A DNA stretch of 64,000 nt from Salticus scenicus (GCA_963930645.1 OZ005649.1:84579126-84643125); one strand, 5' to 3'; numbered from the stretch's first letter, positions 24,181-35,600 are shown. Notes: a model not told the origin generated them from the sequence alone. Program-made: numbers and translations.

Positions 24181-25293
24181 TATCCCCAATAAAATAAATA
24201 CAATAAATGATTACAATAAGATAAATATATTGAACTGAACGGTGTGTAGCCTATTAGGCGGGAATTTCCTTCTGAAACTGTGTCAAGCGCTTGTTCAAAT
24301 TCATTTCTTTTGACATGAATATAATATGTTCCGTACAATCTTTTTGAGAACATACATATGATGGGTAACTGATCAGAGTCCACCTATGCCAACTAGTTGA
24401 TTCACTAGCTATTGTACCCGTTTTTCGCAACGTAATTGGCTATAGAACGGGCACAGCTGTTTAAGTAACATAAATGTCAAATTTATTATATAGGCGTTTA
24501 AAGAATGAAAAACTGAAATGTTTTATTTGTGGGAAGTTACGATGGATAAGTTATAATGTATGACAGGATATTGTGTTTCCTGTAATTCTTTGTAACATCT
24601 TGAGTTTGCAATTGTCATGTATTTATGCGATCTTTCCACAATCTGTATAATTTATTATACATGAACTGTAATTTACAATACATACATATATATTTACATA
24701 ATAAAAGCGATTTATATGACATATATTAATATAAAGTACTCATTGTTTTAAACTCTTTTCAACCAAGCTTAAAACTTCGTTTTTTCTGTCTGTTAATCTA
24801 TCCAACTCACTTTTTTTCGGCTCTCTAACTTCCTTAAATAGATTTATACTGCATTTAAACTGATAGATAATATACAAGTCCACTATGGAACATTTGCAAT
24901 TTAAGAATGTATAAATAACGAGTTATTTAGTTTACAGGAACACCCAAGAGAATTCCAGACTGTAGTTATCAAAGAAAGTAACATATATTAATAGTGTGCA
25001 AAAAATTATATTGTCTAAAGAATGTGATATCATAAAAATTATTTATTGGTTTCTGGAGACAAAATATGTCTAATACATCTGAAGACATATGTGTATCAAT
25101 AGGCAAGCATAAAATTTCTAGTCCCTTTTTAACATATTAATTATGGGAGTAGAGGGTTGAAAGTGGTATCATTCGAAAGGTATGTTTAGCCAGATGCTGC
25201 GAATACAAAAAGTATTTTCTTACGATGTCAAGAAGGTACTTAAAAATACTTTTATTTTTTATGCATTTTCCCCACTTTTCCCTTTCATACACG
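24181..25293. other. AT-rich spacer; no gene assigned
   Basis: A 67-codon minus-strand frame (24180-24383) has a fairly normal composition but no recognised motif. At about 24405-24470 the text CTAGCTATTGTACCCGTTTT recalls the CTAG...CCCG ends of the element family at 43851 and 53358, but the match is weak. Confidence 0.4.
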
Positions 25294-25295
25294 TA

Positions 25296-25474
25296 CAGTC
25301 GGTAACAAAAGTGTCCGAACACTAGCAAAAATTCCTATGTCAAAAATGTACACTTCATAAGGTTTTGTTAAATAAATCCTTATCGAATCATGTTCTTACA
25401 CTGACTAAGAAGAGGATTTGACAAGGATTTATTTAACAAAACCGTATAAAGTGTGCTTTTTTACATAGGAATTT
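25296..25474. mobile_element. Tc1/mariner-type MITE, copy 2 (right end lost)
   Basis: The left end CAGTCGGTAACAAAAGTGTC is preceded by TA (25294-25295). The match to copies 1 and 3 runs to the ACATAGGAATTT block at 25474 and then stops, so the right inverted repeat is missing. It adjoins the 25.5-kb dispersed repeat. Confidence 0.9.
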
Positions 25475-25499
25475 AGAAATAGGACGACATAGTTTTGAA

Positions 25500-25733
25500 G
25501 TTTAAAAATAAAATTCTGTCAATTTGACAGCAAGATAACTTAATCTAGCGCAAGTGCACCATAATAATTTCTAATTATACCCAAATATGGGGATGCAAAT
25601 CGGGAAATAATTTTCCTCAATTTTTAATCTATTTTTACAAAATATCCAATGGACGATTAACATAAAAAGTCTTTTACTTAGCCCCAGAAAAGGCCAGTGA
25701 CGTCACACTTCGCTTGCGTATATCTTTTGTATC
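25500..25733 (+). repeat. dispersed repeat D, copy 1
   Basis: It matches 45060-45281 along its length, including TGTCAATTTGACAGCAA, ATACCCAAATAT, ATCGGGAAAT and a shared end CAGTGA-(CG)TCACACTTCGCTT followed by GCGTAT. A related end (CACTTCGCTTGCG) also occurs near 30815-30828. It is non-coding. Confidence 0.75.
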
Positions 25734-26125
25734 AGTAAGAAAAAAGTAGAAGATATGGAAAAACTTTTGATTTCCGGTTTTCGATAAATTTACACGTTTT
25801 GAAATTTCCTTGCTTTTCAATTAACTTAAATCGACTACTTATTTTTTAAAAAGTTTATTTGTAACTGCTGCATATATAAGAAGAAAGTAGACGATACGGA
25901 AAAATTTTCGATTTTCGTTTCTCTCTGAATTTACATGTTTTGGGCTTTCCTTAGGCTTCAATTAACTGAAATTGACTACTCATTTTTTAAAAAGGTGGAT
26001 TTATTATTCTTTCCTCTGCATATATAAGAAGAAAGTGTAAGATTCAGAAAAATTTTAGATTTTCGGTTTTCGATAAAGTTACACGTTTTGAAATTTCCCG
26101 AACTCAATTCGACCATTTTTGCAAA
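25734..26125 (+). repeat. tandem repeat, three units of about 141-150 bp
   Basis: Units start near 25738, 25879 and 26029 with AAGAAGAAAGTAGACGATAC-like text, and each contains GATTTTCGGTTTTCGATAAA and ACACGTTTTGAAATTTCC. It directly follows repeat D, so the array may be the interior of the same element. Confidence 0.8.
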
Positions 26126-27739
26126 ATATCTCTATTTTGAGTTCAAACACTGTACTTTATGAGCTAATGGAATTAATTCAACAGAATTTGGCATTTGGTT
26201 GGACCTTGGTTTGACATGGTACCGATTAGCTTTTGAGCTGTATCACCCAACAAGCGGGATTTCACGTTGCGATTTTCTCTCACTTCAGGAAAGGCTCAAC
26301 ATCTACAGAGAGAAATGTATTAAGTAAAACTCTGCTGATTGAGTTAGAATGCATATCGGCAAACAATTGCCGCAGATGTGCTGCAATTTAATTCCGTTAT
26401 GACAAAGCAATAACTTTTCTTTTTCTTGCTTTGCAAAAAACAAATGGTCGAGTTTTGACAACTAGGCCGTACTAGTATCTATAAATTGATGGGAGTACTT
26501 TTACAGACGTTTTACGTCCTTTTTAACACACTACAACTCAATCTGAAAGTTATTGTAGATTTTGTTCTTTTCTTTCTTCAAAATCTAACTTATCAAATCA
26601 ATATATAATTAGAATCTATTTAAACAGGTATTAGTCATTTAAAAATAATATGGTATGTCTCCCTCCCACCCTGAAAATTATGTAAATAGATCCACTGGTT
26701 TTTATACATAAGCACTCAAAAATTTTGACGCATTACGTTCTTTGAGATGAAATTCGATAAAATATATTTTAATTAATTTGCACTTTGCAACACGTAATTT
26801 AATAAATATTATTCATATGCATAGTCTTGTTTTCTACAGAATATAATATGGTAATAAATCATGATTGATTTACATGAAAATGTTCAGTTACATTAAAAAT
26901 GTAACTGGAAATATCTGGAATTGCATTTTGAATTCTGTCATTTTATTTTAATATCTTTCAATCAAGTTTAAAGCGAATTATGGCTTCGATTTTTAATCGG
27001 TGAATATCAATGATGCTTTGAAAGACTAAGGAAATTTTTATTTTCTGTCAGCATACTCATTTTAATCCCCCCCCCCCCCGCCGCGACTTTCTGTTTGCAC
27101 ACCAACTGGTGTCAGCTAATGCTGCCAGACATGTAATTATGTTTTGTTTTATCTATTTTTTATTCACTTTTGTAAAGAACATGAAAAATGAAAATTTGTC
27201 AGAATTGATTTGATATTAGGACAAATTAGATGTAAAAATGAATCATGATATCTTTAACGTTTTGGCTTTCAAAATGGAAGAAAATATGAAAACAATTTTA
27301 TTGGTAGGCTAAAAAGGGCTTAAAATAGTGTTTTATATGGCTTTAAATCTGCTTCACATGGAAGCTTTTTATTTAGCAATTTGTAGATGTGTATATATTT
27401 TATTGTTTGTGTTAATATAAATGAAGAAAAATGACAACTTGGATTCCTATTGTTAGTTATCATGAACCAAAACCTAAGTAACTCTGACTTCTAGAAACGT
27501 TTTTGTGAAATTATTATAATGTTCGCGCAATAACTTAATAAACATGAACTACATTTCTCATACATAAAGATTTCTTCATGGTGAAAAACAAACATTCATA
27601 AGAGTTGGTAGTTACAGATCGTTATAATGAAGAGCTTGTTTCTTTGAATGACTTTGGAAGGTTGGTCATATCTACGTTGTTACTCAAAATAATCGACTTA
27701 ACCAAAATATGCTTAAATACCTATTTTAATTGACTGTTT
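26126..27739. other. mostly unique AT-rich DNA
   Basis: A poly-C run lies at 27067-27079. A minus-strand frame of about 40 codons around 26180-26300 is open but unsupported. Nothing else was recognised. Confidence 0.4.
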
Positions 27740-27827
27740 CTAACTGTCCATCTTCAGCAAGCTCAAAACGTCATTCACGAGGCGACACTGGTCTATATAT
27801 CTAAATCTCCGACTATCCACGCGATTA
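27740..27827 (-). pseudogene. 3' part of an unknown minus-strand reading frame, cut by the Penelope-like insertion
   Basis: On the minus strand the frame reads VDSRRFRYIDQCRLVNDVLS, LLKMDS and then TAG at 27742-27740. Composition is normal for protein. The Penelope-like element lies just upstream, and the reading resumes on its other side (29641-29790) after removal of the insert and one copy of the target duplication. I do not recognise the protein. Confidence 0.35.
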
Positions 27828-28012
27828 AAACAGGAATAAACTACTACGTCAGAAACGCCAAAGAAAAATTATTGAGGTGCATACAGCTGTTTCGATAGCC
27901 TAAAGCGTACCGTCTTCAGTGCAAAAACAATTCTGAATCTGGAGAAGTACTCGTATATATAGGAGAGGGACCGGATTTAGTTCAACCAATAGGATTACGG
28001 AAGAGGTTTGAA
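27828..28012 (-). repeat. Penelope-like terminal repeat (pLTR), left, inverted
   Basis: It is the reverse complement of 29435-29620, including CCGTAATCC, GAACTAAATCCGGTCCCTCT, CTCCAGATTCAGAATT and GGCGTTTCTGACGTAGTAGT. It ends at TTTTAAT, about 20 bp short of the right copy. Confidence 0.85.
27878..27923 (-). ncRNA. hammerhead-like ribozyme motif, pLTR copy 1
   Basis: Minus-strand core CTGAAGA and CGAAAC, stem I TGCA/TGCA, stem II GGTA...TATC (one G-U pair relative to the other copy), and stem III ACAGCTGT before the predicted cleavage after GTA. An extra C sits between the CTGAAGA box and stem II. Confidence 0.5.
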
Positions 28013-28015
28013 CCG

Positions 28016-28246
28016 TCAACGTAACGGGTCCAAAAAGGAAAAGATATTTTCTTTAAAAGCTTGCTTTCGAAATAGTGCATGTAAATGTCGGCGAGAATTG
28101 GGGAGAAAGGGGAACCCATGGCTAAACCTTCAGACTGACGATAGAATTTATTTTGGAAAGAAAAAGTGGTTTGAAAAGAGAGAGGGGAACCCATGGCTAA
28201 ACCTTCAGACTGACGATAGAATTTATTTTGGAAAGAAAAAGTGGTT
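28016..28246 (-). pseudogene. inverted RT fragment of the Penelope-like element
   Basis: The minus strand encodes FYRQSEGLAMGSPFSPILAD, then IYMHYFESKLLKK and FPFWTRYVD: RT motif B and the start of motif C, ending at the first catalytic Asp. The same region contains a 75-bp direct duplication (GGAACCCATGGCTAAACCTT at 28111 and 28186). It fuses directly to terminal-repeat sequence. Confidence 0.8.
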
Positions 28247-28317
28247 AGAAAAAATTAATTCTTCACGTCTTTTGAAATACAAGAATTAATTTCTCTTACC
28301 CGCATTTGTTTATCACA

Positions 28318-29375
28318 AACCACTTTTTCTTTCCAAAATAAATTCTATCGTCAGTCTGAAGGTTTAGCCATGGGTTCCCCTCTCTCCCCAATTCTCGCCG
28401 ACATTTACATGCACTATTTCGAAAGCAAGCTTTTTAAGAAAATATTTTTTTCCTTTTTGGACCCGTTACGTTGACGACACCTTCACGCTTATCGACATAT
28501 CTCATCACAATATTGACCATGTCTTAGAAACCTTAAATTCAATTGACAGTAATATCCAGTTTACATATGAAATAGAAAATAATGGTTCCCTTCAATTTCT
28601 TGATACCCTCGTCTCTCGCACTGTAAATGGATTTTCAACCACTGTCTATCGTAAAAATTTTGCTATCTCCCTTCCTCCCCATGCGCGTTCATGTCACCCA
28701 CCTAACCAAAAAATGGCTGCTTTCTATACTTTTGTAAACCGTGCGCTTAATATTTGTTCAAATCCTATTTTATTGAAATCTGAAATTAAATACCTGAAAG
28801 CCATCGCAATTGACAGAGGTTATGACCCTTCCATTATAGACAAAGCTATCCAAAAATTACAACTCCCTCGTATTTCGTCTACTAAATCAGTCACATGTAA
28901 TATCAGTATTGTTTTACCCTATTTTTCTAAAACCAGTCAAACCATAGCTAAAATTCTCAAACAATATGATTTTAAAATAATATTTTCGCCTTCCAATAAA
29001 CTCACCTTTTCTCAGTTAAAAGATCCTATAGATATGCAAAATTCTTGGGGCATTTATAGTATTTCCTGTCAGTGGGGTTTATCATATATTGGCCAAACTA
29101 AACGCAGTCTTAAATTTCGTCTAAAAGAACATATGAATTATGTCCGCAAACAAGAAACCAACAAATCTGCTATTTCTAAACATTGCTGGGAAGAAAATCA
29201 TAATTTTAAATTTAATTCAGCTAAAATAATTTGCAGACCTAAATCCATTCATGAACTCGATTTCTTTGAAGCTTTTCATATTTATAAAAATTTTAAAAAC
29301 CTTGTAAATTGTGATTTCGCTGTTCCCTATTTGTCTGATTGTTGGAAATTTTACATTCAGTCCACATTTCCTTAA
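28318..29375 (+). pseudogene. Penelope-like reverse transcriptase/GIY-YIG endonuclease, 5'-truncated and frameshifted
   Basis: The protein starts inside the RT with motif B (GLAMGSPLSPILADIYM, frame of 28361). A one-base shift in the T-rich stretch 28431-28452 moves the reading to the frame of 28461, where motif C (RYVDDTF) begins. From there the frame is open to TAA after 29375, about 305 codons. The visible ATG at 28713 begins a 220-residue segment with the GIY-YIG domain: GIY at residues 113-115, YIG at 125-127, the conserved Arg in RSLKFRLKEH near 136, and Glu near 186. Penelope proteins combine exactly these RT and endonuclease domains. N-terminal RT motifs are missing, so the element cannot move by itself. 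The long open 3' part suggests a fairly recent insertion. Confidence 0.9.
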
Positions 29376-29434
29376 TTTTTCTACTGTTTACACAGCTACA
29401 CATTCCTTAATTCCTATTGGCCACACTTCCCACC

Positions 29435-29640
29435 TCTTCCGTAATCCTTTTGGTTGAACTAAATCCGGTCCCTCTCCTATATATACGAGTACTTCTCCAG
29501 ATTCAGAATTCTTTTTGCACTGAAGACGGTACGCTTTAGGCTACCGAAACAGCTGTATGCACCTCAATAATTTTTCTTTGGCGTTTCTGACGTAGTAGTT
29601 TATTCCTGTTTTAATATTCCAACGGCAGGTCTCCTGCTAT
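29435..29640 (+). repeat. Penelope-like terminal repeat, right
   Basis: It follows the stop of the endonuclease frame by about 60 bp, is inverted relative to 27828-28012, and shares its last 100 bp with the 57.3-kb copies. It ends in GGCAGGTCTCCTGCTAT at the target duplication. Confidence 0.85.
29516..29561 (+). ncRNA. hammerhead-like ribozyme motif, pLTR copy 2
   Basis: Order: stem I TGCA (29516-29519), CTGAAGA (29520-29526), stem II GGTA/TACC (29528-29531 and 29542-29545), GAA (29546-29548), a palindromic stem III ACAGCTGT (29549-29556), predicted cleavage after A29557, stem I TGCA (29558-29561). This matches C-U-G-A-N-G-A / G-A-A / U-H of a type I hammerhead apart from one extra C at 29527. 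Penelope-like elements are known to carry hammerhead motifs in their terminal repeats, with very short stem III thought to work as dimers. Confidence 0.6.
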
Positions 29641-29790
29641 TATCCACTCGATTATTCCCGTTCATATTTTCAAAATGTGTAAAAACTCATACAGATTATT
29701 CAGGTTGTCTATGACACGTTCTTTATTGACATTTGTGGAATCAGCGCACATATTTTTGATATAGGAAACTAAAGATTCCCAATTCATTAC
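29641..29790 (-). pseudogene. 5' part of the unknown minus-strand frame split by the Penelope-like element
   Basis: Minus-strand reading MNWESLVSYIKNMCADSTNV, NKERVIDNLNNLYEFLHIL, then a stop; a shift near the ATTTTGAAAATATG stretch would join it to the frame at 27740-27827. Composition is protein-like. Whether it is a host exon or part of an older mobile element is unknown. Confidence 0.35.
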
Positions 29791-31073
29791 ATAAAAAAAA
29801 GATATGGTTTAAAGCACATTTTAATATATTTATAGTGCATACAGCATGCCGAAACTAATATCATTATTGAAATAAACAAAAACGTTTTTTCTGTTAATAG
29901 ATGTATATTTAAGGATACTAATTCGTTTAGTCACAGGGCCCCAGGGCCCCAAAATGTTTTTTACATACATTATGAGACGTAACTGTGAATTTCATAATGT
30001 AAATCTTTTTGCCATGAAAATGTTCTTTTATGGCACTATATGGAATTTTAAATACTATTGCTAAAATTTTAGTTTTATTGAGAAAATGACAACTTTAAGA
30101 CGATATACAAGGCTATTTTACTTTTCAATTTTATTTCAATATAAATGAAATAATAAATATTAACAAACAGGATAGTAGTATCAAATAATAACTAGTATTC
30201 AAATATGATGCAGAAATAATAAAATCCGAATTAAGTTTTAAGTAAAAAGGCAAGGATATAAATTCTAGGCATTTTTGATACACTAAATTCATCTTTAATA
30301 ATTCTGAAAACAATGAAACTTATTTACGTTCTATGTACATACTTTACAACAAAATTTTCCTCACAAAGCATTTAAATTTTAGCATTCTTAATTATTAATA
30401 TTAATAATATTAATATATATATATATATATATATATAAATATAATACAGCTGTGAAATCCTATACTTATGCTAAATGTAAAATAAACATACATGAATTTA
30501 AACACCACACAACTGAAATATATTTACCATAAAAACACAAATGATATAAACATGACGTTTATATGTATAAAAAGTTTCCAATTCCAATCCATCATGATCA
30601 TTTCAATTTTCAAAGCTTAAAAAATCCAGTTATAAAACAAAATCCATTATATTACTAAATGGATAATTTTAATGTTGCCTCAAAGTATTCAAATAAGCCA
30701 ATGGAATTTCTTGAAAATAACTCTATATAATTTTCATGAATTATTAAAATAATTGCCGTTTTGCATTAGTCGTGTGGATACGTGTACCCAGTGACGTTTT
30801 CTTACGTCATCACTTCGCTTGCGAATAAAGTTTTAAATTAAGCCTCGCATTTTTTTAAAATGAAATCTTAATGACAACTTCAATCATTTTTAAAAAAGAT
30901 TTAATTTATTTAAACGATAGTCTAAAGGGGAACATCTTTAGTATAAACAATTTAGCGATTTTTAAAGTTTTGTAGTTTGGACGTCTGTCGCCAAAAAATT
31001 CCTTTCTGTAACTACAATAGCTATTTTAACTCTAGCCATACCTTAAATTTATGAGTAAATTATAAAATGGTGC

Positions 31074-31074
<1 letters not shown>

Positions 31075-31118
<44 letters not shown>
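31075..31118. repeat. (AAT)n microsatellite
   Basis: About 15 uninterrupted AAT units. Confidence 0.95.
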
Positions 31119-31120
<2 letters not shown>

Positions 31121-32909
31121 AATGTTAAAAATATTTACAATAAATCAAGAAAGGTACTTATTTTCAATGTGTTTGACTAAATCATATTCTTGAAAGAATA
31201 CACTTTAAAAAGTTGCATCTTTACAGCTGTAAGCGTCTTTTTAACCTAGCTGATTATTTATTACCCATATCTCAGTATTAGTGCGACGTTAAGACCAATC
31301 ATCCAACCTAGCAAACTATATTAGAAATAAATTTAAATTATTACATATTGTCCTAAATTAACTAAAAGCATGCAATAGTAAAAAACATATTCATTTGAAA
31401 AAAAAAAAAAAAAAAGTTCACAATAAAAACTTTAGCGTCTCTAAGGGAGACGTACTAAAGATGTAACGCAAAATATTTTAGATATTACGAATTTATCGTT
31501 GTTCTAAAAAATAATATAAACAAATAAATGCTGTCGTCGTTGTTTATTTTATGTCTAGCTGTCTATCAGCTGTTTCCTCCCAAAATAGTGATAAATTATT
31601 AAGTTGTCGAACGTTAAAACAGTTTATTGACATATTATTTCATTTAAAAAATGATATAGTATTAAATATTGAATCTTTCAATGTGATATAAACTATGAGA
31701 TTTTCTATAATATTGATCTCCTTTTGTCTTGTGTTATTAACATTTCTCTATAAAGAAAGGCAAAACTGTGAATAGGCAAGTAGAGCCCTGCTGAAGTTAA
31801 TGAGTGAAGAGAATCGGGGATGGGGAACCCAACCTCGGGGTTTGGTATACTAATCTTGTAAGGCCAGCGCCCCCTTCTACAATAAATTTAATACAGATTA
31901 GTTATATATATATATATATATATATATTTTTCTTCTGTTACCATTCCTGAAATACCATTTTTAATTTATTCATTTCTTCTTTTTTTTTCTTCTTTTTTTT
32001 AGTTAATTTAAAATGAATGACTTAACCCTCATCGTTATTTCGTATTATGTAAAACCTCTTTTTTTTTTTTTATGTAAAACTAATGTACTTAAGTGATTTT
32101 CTTAGAAAATATTTTATTTTTTAATTTAAACAAATGGAAATATAATGAGCAAGAGTAATATAAGTGCGTGCAATGAAAAAGGACTATAATAGCACTATTT
32201 TTAAGAGGGGCATGAATTATGTGTAAATACTTTTAAAACATCAACCGATTATTGCCCTAGTTTAGAGTTGCTCTTACAAACTAATGATTCATGATAAGCT
32301 GAATTATTCATGACGTGAGGCAATTTAAAGATAGATTTTTCACGGTGAAATTTACGTAACCATATTAAGTGGCAGCATATATGATGGCTTCTATAATTTG
32401 GAGTATCCGTATTATTTACATAATAAAGGAATCGCTTTTGAAAATGTCAAATGCTACTGGACATATTCGCTTAATGTTTACAGGATAAATTAGCGTTTAT
32501 GTTTTAAGAATTTATATACATATATATATATATATATATATTATACAAAAATTATCTTTGAACATTACCTCTGAAATATTGTTTATAACAGAAAAAACTC
32601 CAAATAGCAGTTTAAAATTAATTGCTTGCTGCTTTTAAACTGATTTTTTTCCCCTTTGAAATTATATTTAATTCTTTAATTTTATGTTTAACTATATACA
32701 TTATGCATAAATAATCAAGAAAATACAATTAAAAATGGCGAAATAACGTGAAAAAAACACACAATTTTCAGTAAATTATTTAATAAAAAATGTTTGAAAC
32801 AAAAGTTTATTTGCAAAATAAAGTTTAATTTTTTAATGGAAAAAAAAAAAAAAAAAAAGAAAAAAAAAGAAAAACCTTTTCAGTCAAAACCTGAAATGCT
32901 TTGAATTCA

Positions 32910-32969
32910 TCAACATATGCTTTGCTCCTCAACTATGCTTTCATAAACCTATGCTTTGAATTCATCAAC
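32910..32969. repeat. short direct repeat ATGCTTTGAATTCATCAACA
   Basis: The 20-mer occurs twice about 52 bp apart, with a shortened ATGCTTTG motif between. Confidence 0.7.
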
Positions 32970-34184
32970 AAATAATACAGGAAAAATGGAACCACGATTA
33001 ACATTCAAAATTATTTGTTTTAATTATTATAAAAACACCAGAAATATCTAAATGAAACCTACTTTCATACATATTTTACCCATTAAAATTTAATTTTACG
33101 GTGTAAATTTACAAAATGTTTCAGATTTCAGATGTATGCCAAAATGAATTATGATTATACGTTTGTGTGTTTCTAAATATCACGTTCTTAATAAATTTAA
33201 CGAAACTAGGGTAATGTAATAAAATATATAACATATAACATGTAATAGAACATTAAAAAATGTCTTTTTAATAGTTTTTTTTTCTATATTACTGATATTT
33301 TTAAATAGATACCTACTGAAAAGATTTATTTGAGTATTTAAAATACGAAAAATATTACAAGTCATTTTTATTAATAATTTAAGATTGTATTTTACTACGC
33401 ATTAAAAAGAAGCACATGCCACACTAAAAAACTGACAAAAACAGTTTTAAGAAATAAAAAGTTTACGTTATTGTCTGTTGAAAAAAATAATTTTGTAGTT
33501 TCGTATAAATGCTGTATCATCTAAGTATTTTATGAACCATAAAATATTCTAATCTCCGAAGTATAACTTAAATGATTCAGATTCAGGATTATGTTGTCAT
33601 AAAATACGCATAAAACTTTAAGTTTCACCTCACATCCATTCATAAACGTATATTTTTAATTTTGTAAATTGTAATTCGTGAATTCAAGGTATATACGATA
33701 CTTTCGTCGATACTTTCATATAAGGGTTTAGATAATGAGATGAATGGTTACAAATTTAAATTCATTAGTCTTAATAATGTTATAATAGTTTTTACCATCG
33801 ATAAAAATTAGATATTTATTTTATTGTTTAAATTTTGATGAATTTTCACGATTATGCACATTCATGAATTAATTAATTATAAATTTGTAGTTAAAATACA
33901 TTTTATTATAGCGTTACTTCACACTCATAGTTAGAAAGTTCCTATACTTTTGCATTCCACACCTTTATTTAATGTTTGCGATTCTCGTCAAAAGATTTAG
34001 AATTAAAATACTTTTAATACTCTACATTTAACGCATTCTTTACAGCAACTTTAAAACCATATTAAAAAGAATATTTTAAAAAGAGCGGTATGAAAATTTT
34101 TAACACAAACCTTTTAGAGAAATTTTAAAAATTGACTCAAATTATTACTCCAGCAAACGATTTGTGTGTAAAATGAAATCTTAA

Positions 34185-34234
34185 TAGCCCTCTCCACTCA
34201 CCGTGGACGGAAGCCCGAGCTAGTGTTAGTCATT

Positions 34235-34266
<32 letters not shown>

Positions 34267-34459
34267 CGTACTTATAACTAATTATTTAATGCATTTTTTT
34301 TTAAATTCTGTTTTCACATTCAAATAATTCCCAGTTTTTAAATTGTCGGACCTTTTTTTTAAAAAAACGGATTTTTTTAATTTTTAATATTATATTTTGA
34401 AACAGTAAAATAGGAATTTTCACTATGTGAAATTTTTCATTTAGCAATTTCAAATAAAG

Positions 34460-34496
<37 letters not shown>

Positions 34497-34839
34497 GTTT
34501 TTAAAAAAAGGCAATTTATCAGCTGGGAAATTTCTGAATGGGAAATTAGAATTTAAAAATATGTATTAGTTAATGAGTTATAAGTAAAGACAACGCCGAC
34601 GGAAGCTGAAGCTAATGTATGGGAATTAAGCTACGGGGAATTATTCTTTACAAATAACTTATTAACTAATACACATTTTTAAATTCTGTTTTCACATTCT
34701 AAAAATCCCCAGCTGTTAAATTGATGGACTTTTTTGAAAAAATTATTATTATTATTTTTTTTTTTTATGTTTTATTTTGAAGTTGCAAAATACGAATTTT
34801 CTATATGTGATTTTTTTCATTTTGCAATTTCAAAATAAA

Positions 34840-34877
<38 letters not shown>

Positions 34878-35032
34878 TTTTAAAAAAGTCCGTCAATTTA
34901 ACAGGTGGGAATTTTCTGAATGTGAAAACAGAATTTAAAAATATGTATTAGTTAATAAGTTATTTGTAAAGAAATTTTCCCTATAGAATAACATTGGCTC
35001 GGGCTTCCGGCGACGGTAAGTGAAAAGGGCCG
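34185..35032. mobile_element. nested foldback element with TTAA flanks
   Basis: The outer ends are inverted repeats: GCCCTCTCCACTCACCGT then GGAAGCCCGAGC at 34187-34220, against GGCTCGGGCTTCC and ACGGTAAGTGAAAAGGGC at 34996-35030. TTAA lies just outside both (34181-34184, 35033-35036). Inside are two tandem palindromes of about 360 bp, centred near 34440 and 34810; each has arms with AAATTCTGTTTTCACATTC or its reverse complement and an A/T-homopolymer loop. The middle (34600-34640) carries a degenerate GGAAGC..GAAGCTAATG motif. It encodes no protein. The TTAA targets suggest piggyBac-type mobilisation. Confidence 0.65.
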
Positions 35033-35370
35033 TTAAGAAGGTTTCTGAAATTGCATCTGGTTAAGAAAGATCAAAATAATGACGAAGGTAGGTGAATCGG
35101 AAATTTGGAATCATATAAAAATTCTGCCTCTTATCAAATAAAAAAAATTCATTTGGAGGACAAGTACCGAAAAGAAATATTTAGTGGAATCGCGTCAGAT
35201 TAAGTTAGTTACAAAAATCTCAATATAGCTTGATTACCATGCATGAAATTTCACACCATACCAGTCGGATTACAGTTGCCCAAGCAGCACAGGTCATTTA
35301 AGGTAAATAAATAAATATCATATTTTGTGCCACAAAATTGGAATTTAGACGGCCTTGGTAAATTTATATA

Positions 35371-35600
35371 CACTGTAAAAAAAAATTGTAAAATCACGGT
35401 ATTTGACCGTATAATTTTAGAGAAAATGGCCGTTTTCTACCTAAACGGTCATAATCCGTAAATTAATGTTTTGGAAGCATAATTTAGGAAATAACCGGGG
35501 AAATGACCGTTTTGCTAGCTAAACGGTCGTAGCCCGCAAATTGATGTTTTAAAAGTATAATTTTTTGAATTTTTACGAGAAAAAGCCGTTAATCTGCGCA
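35371..35600 (+). repeat. partial CACTGTAAAAA-ended element with ACCGTTT hairpins
   Basis: It begins CACTGTAAAAAAAAATTG like the 8.49-kb element. Inside, two diverged units each form a hairpin: GGCCGTTTTCTACCTAAACG-GTC (35429-35451) and GACCGTTTTGCTAGCTAAAC-GGTC (35506-35529). No right end was found. Confidence 0.5.

Larger units (their letters stand above)
27828..29640 (+). mobile_element. Penelope-like retroelement in inverted-repeat configuration
   Basis: The 1.8-kb insertion is flanked by TATCCAC(G/T)CGATTA at 27814-27827 and 29641-29654, a 14-bp target duplication with one mismatch. The right part (28318-29640) is a 5'-truncated plus-strand copy: reverse-transcriptase end, GIY-YIG endonuclease, 3' region. 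The left part (27828-28246) is a shorter copy in the opposite orientation, made of a terminal repeat joined to an RT fragment, with about 960 bp deleted between. The two arms face each other around a 71-bp unique centre (28247-28317). Both terminal regions carry hammerhead-like motifs. Such inverted partial copies are known for Penelope elements. Confidence 0.88.
29791..34180. other. AT-rich DNA with microsatellites
   Basis: It holds a 9-bp GGGCCCCA-type duplication at 29937-29952, (TA)n at 30411-30436, (AAT)n at 31075-31118, (TA)n at 31903-31926 and 32517-32540, and a poly-A run near 32840. A GC-richer patch at 31780-31880 is unexplained. No gene recognised. Confidence 0.5.

Noticed and set aside
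24180..24383. 67-codon minus-strand frame with ordinary composition
   Set aside because: No recognised motif and no splice or promoter support. It remains possible as a decayed fragment.
26180..26300. Minus-strand open frame of about 40 codons
   Set aside because: No acceptor or donor in matching phase and no family resemblance.
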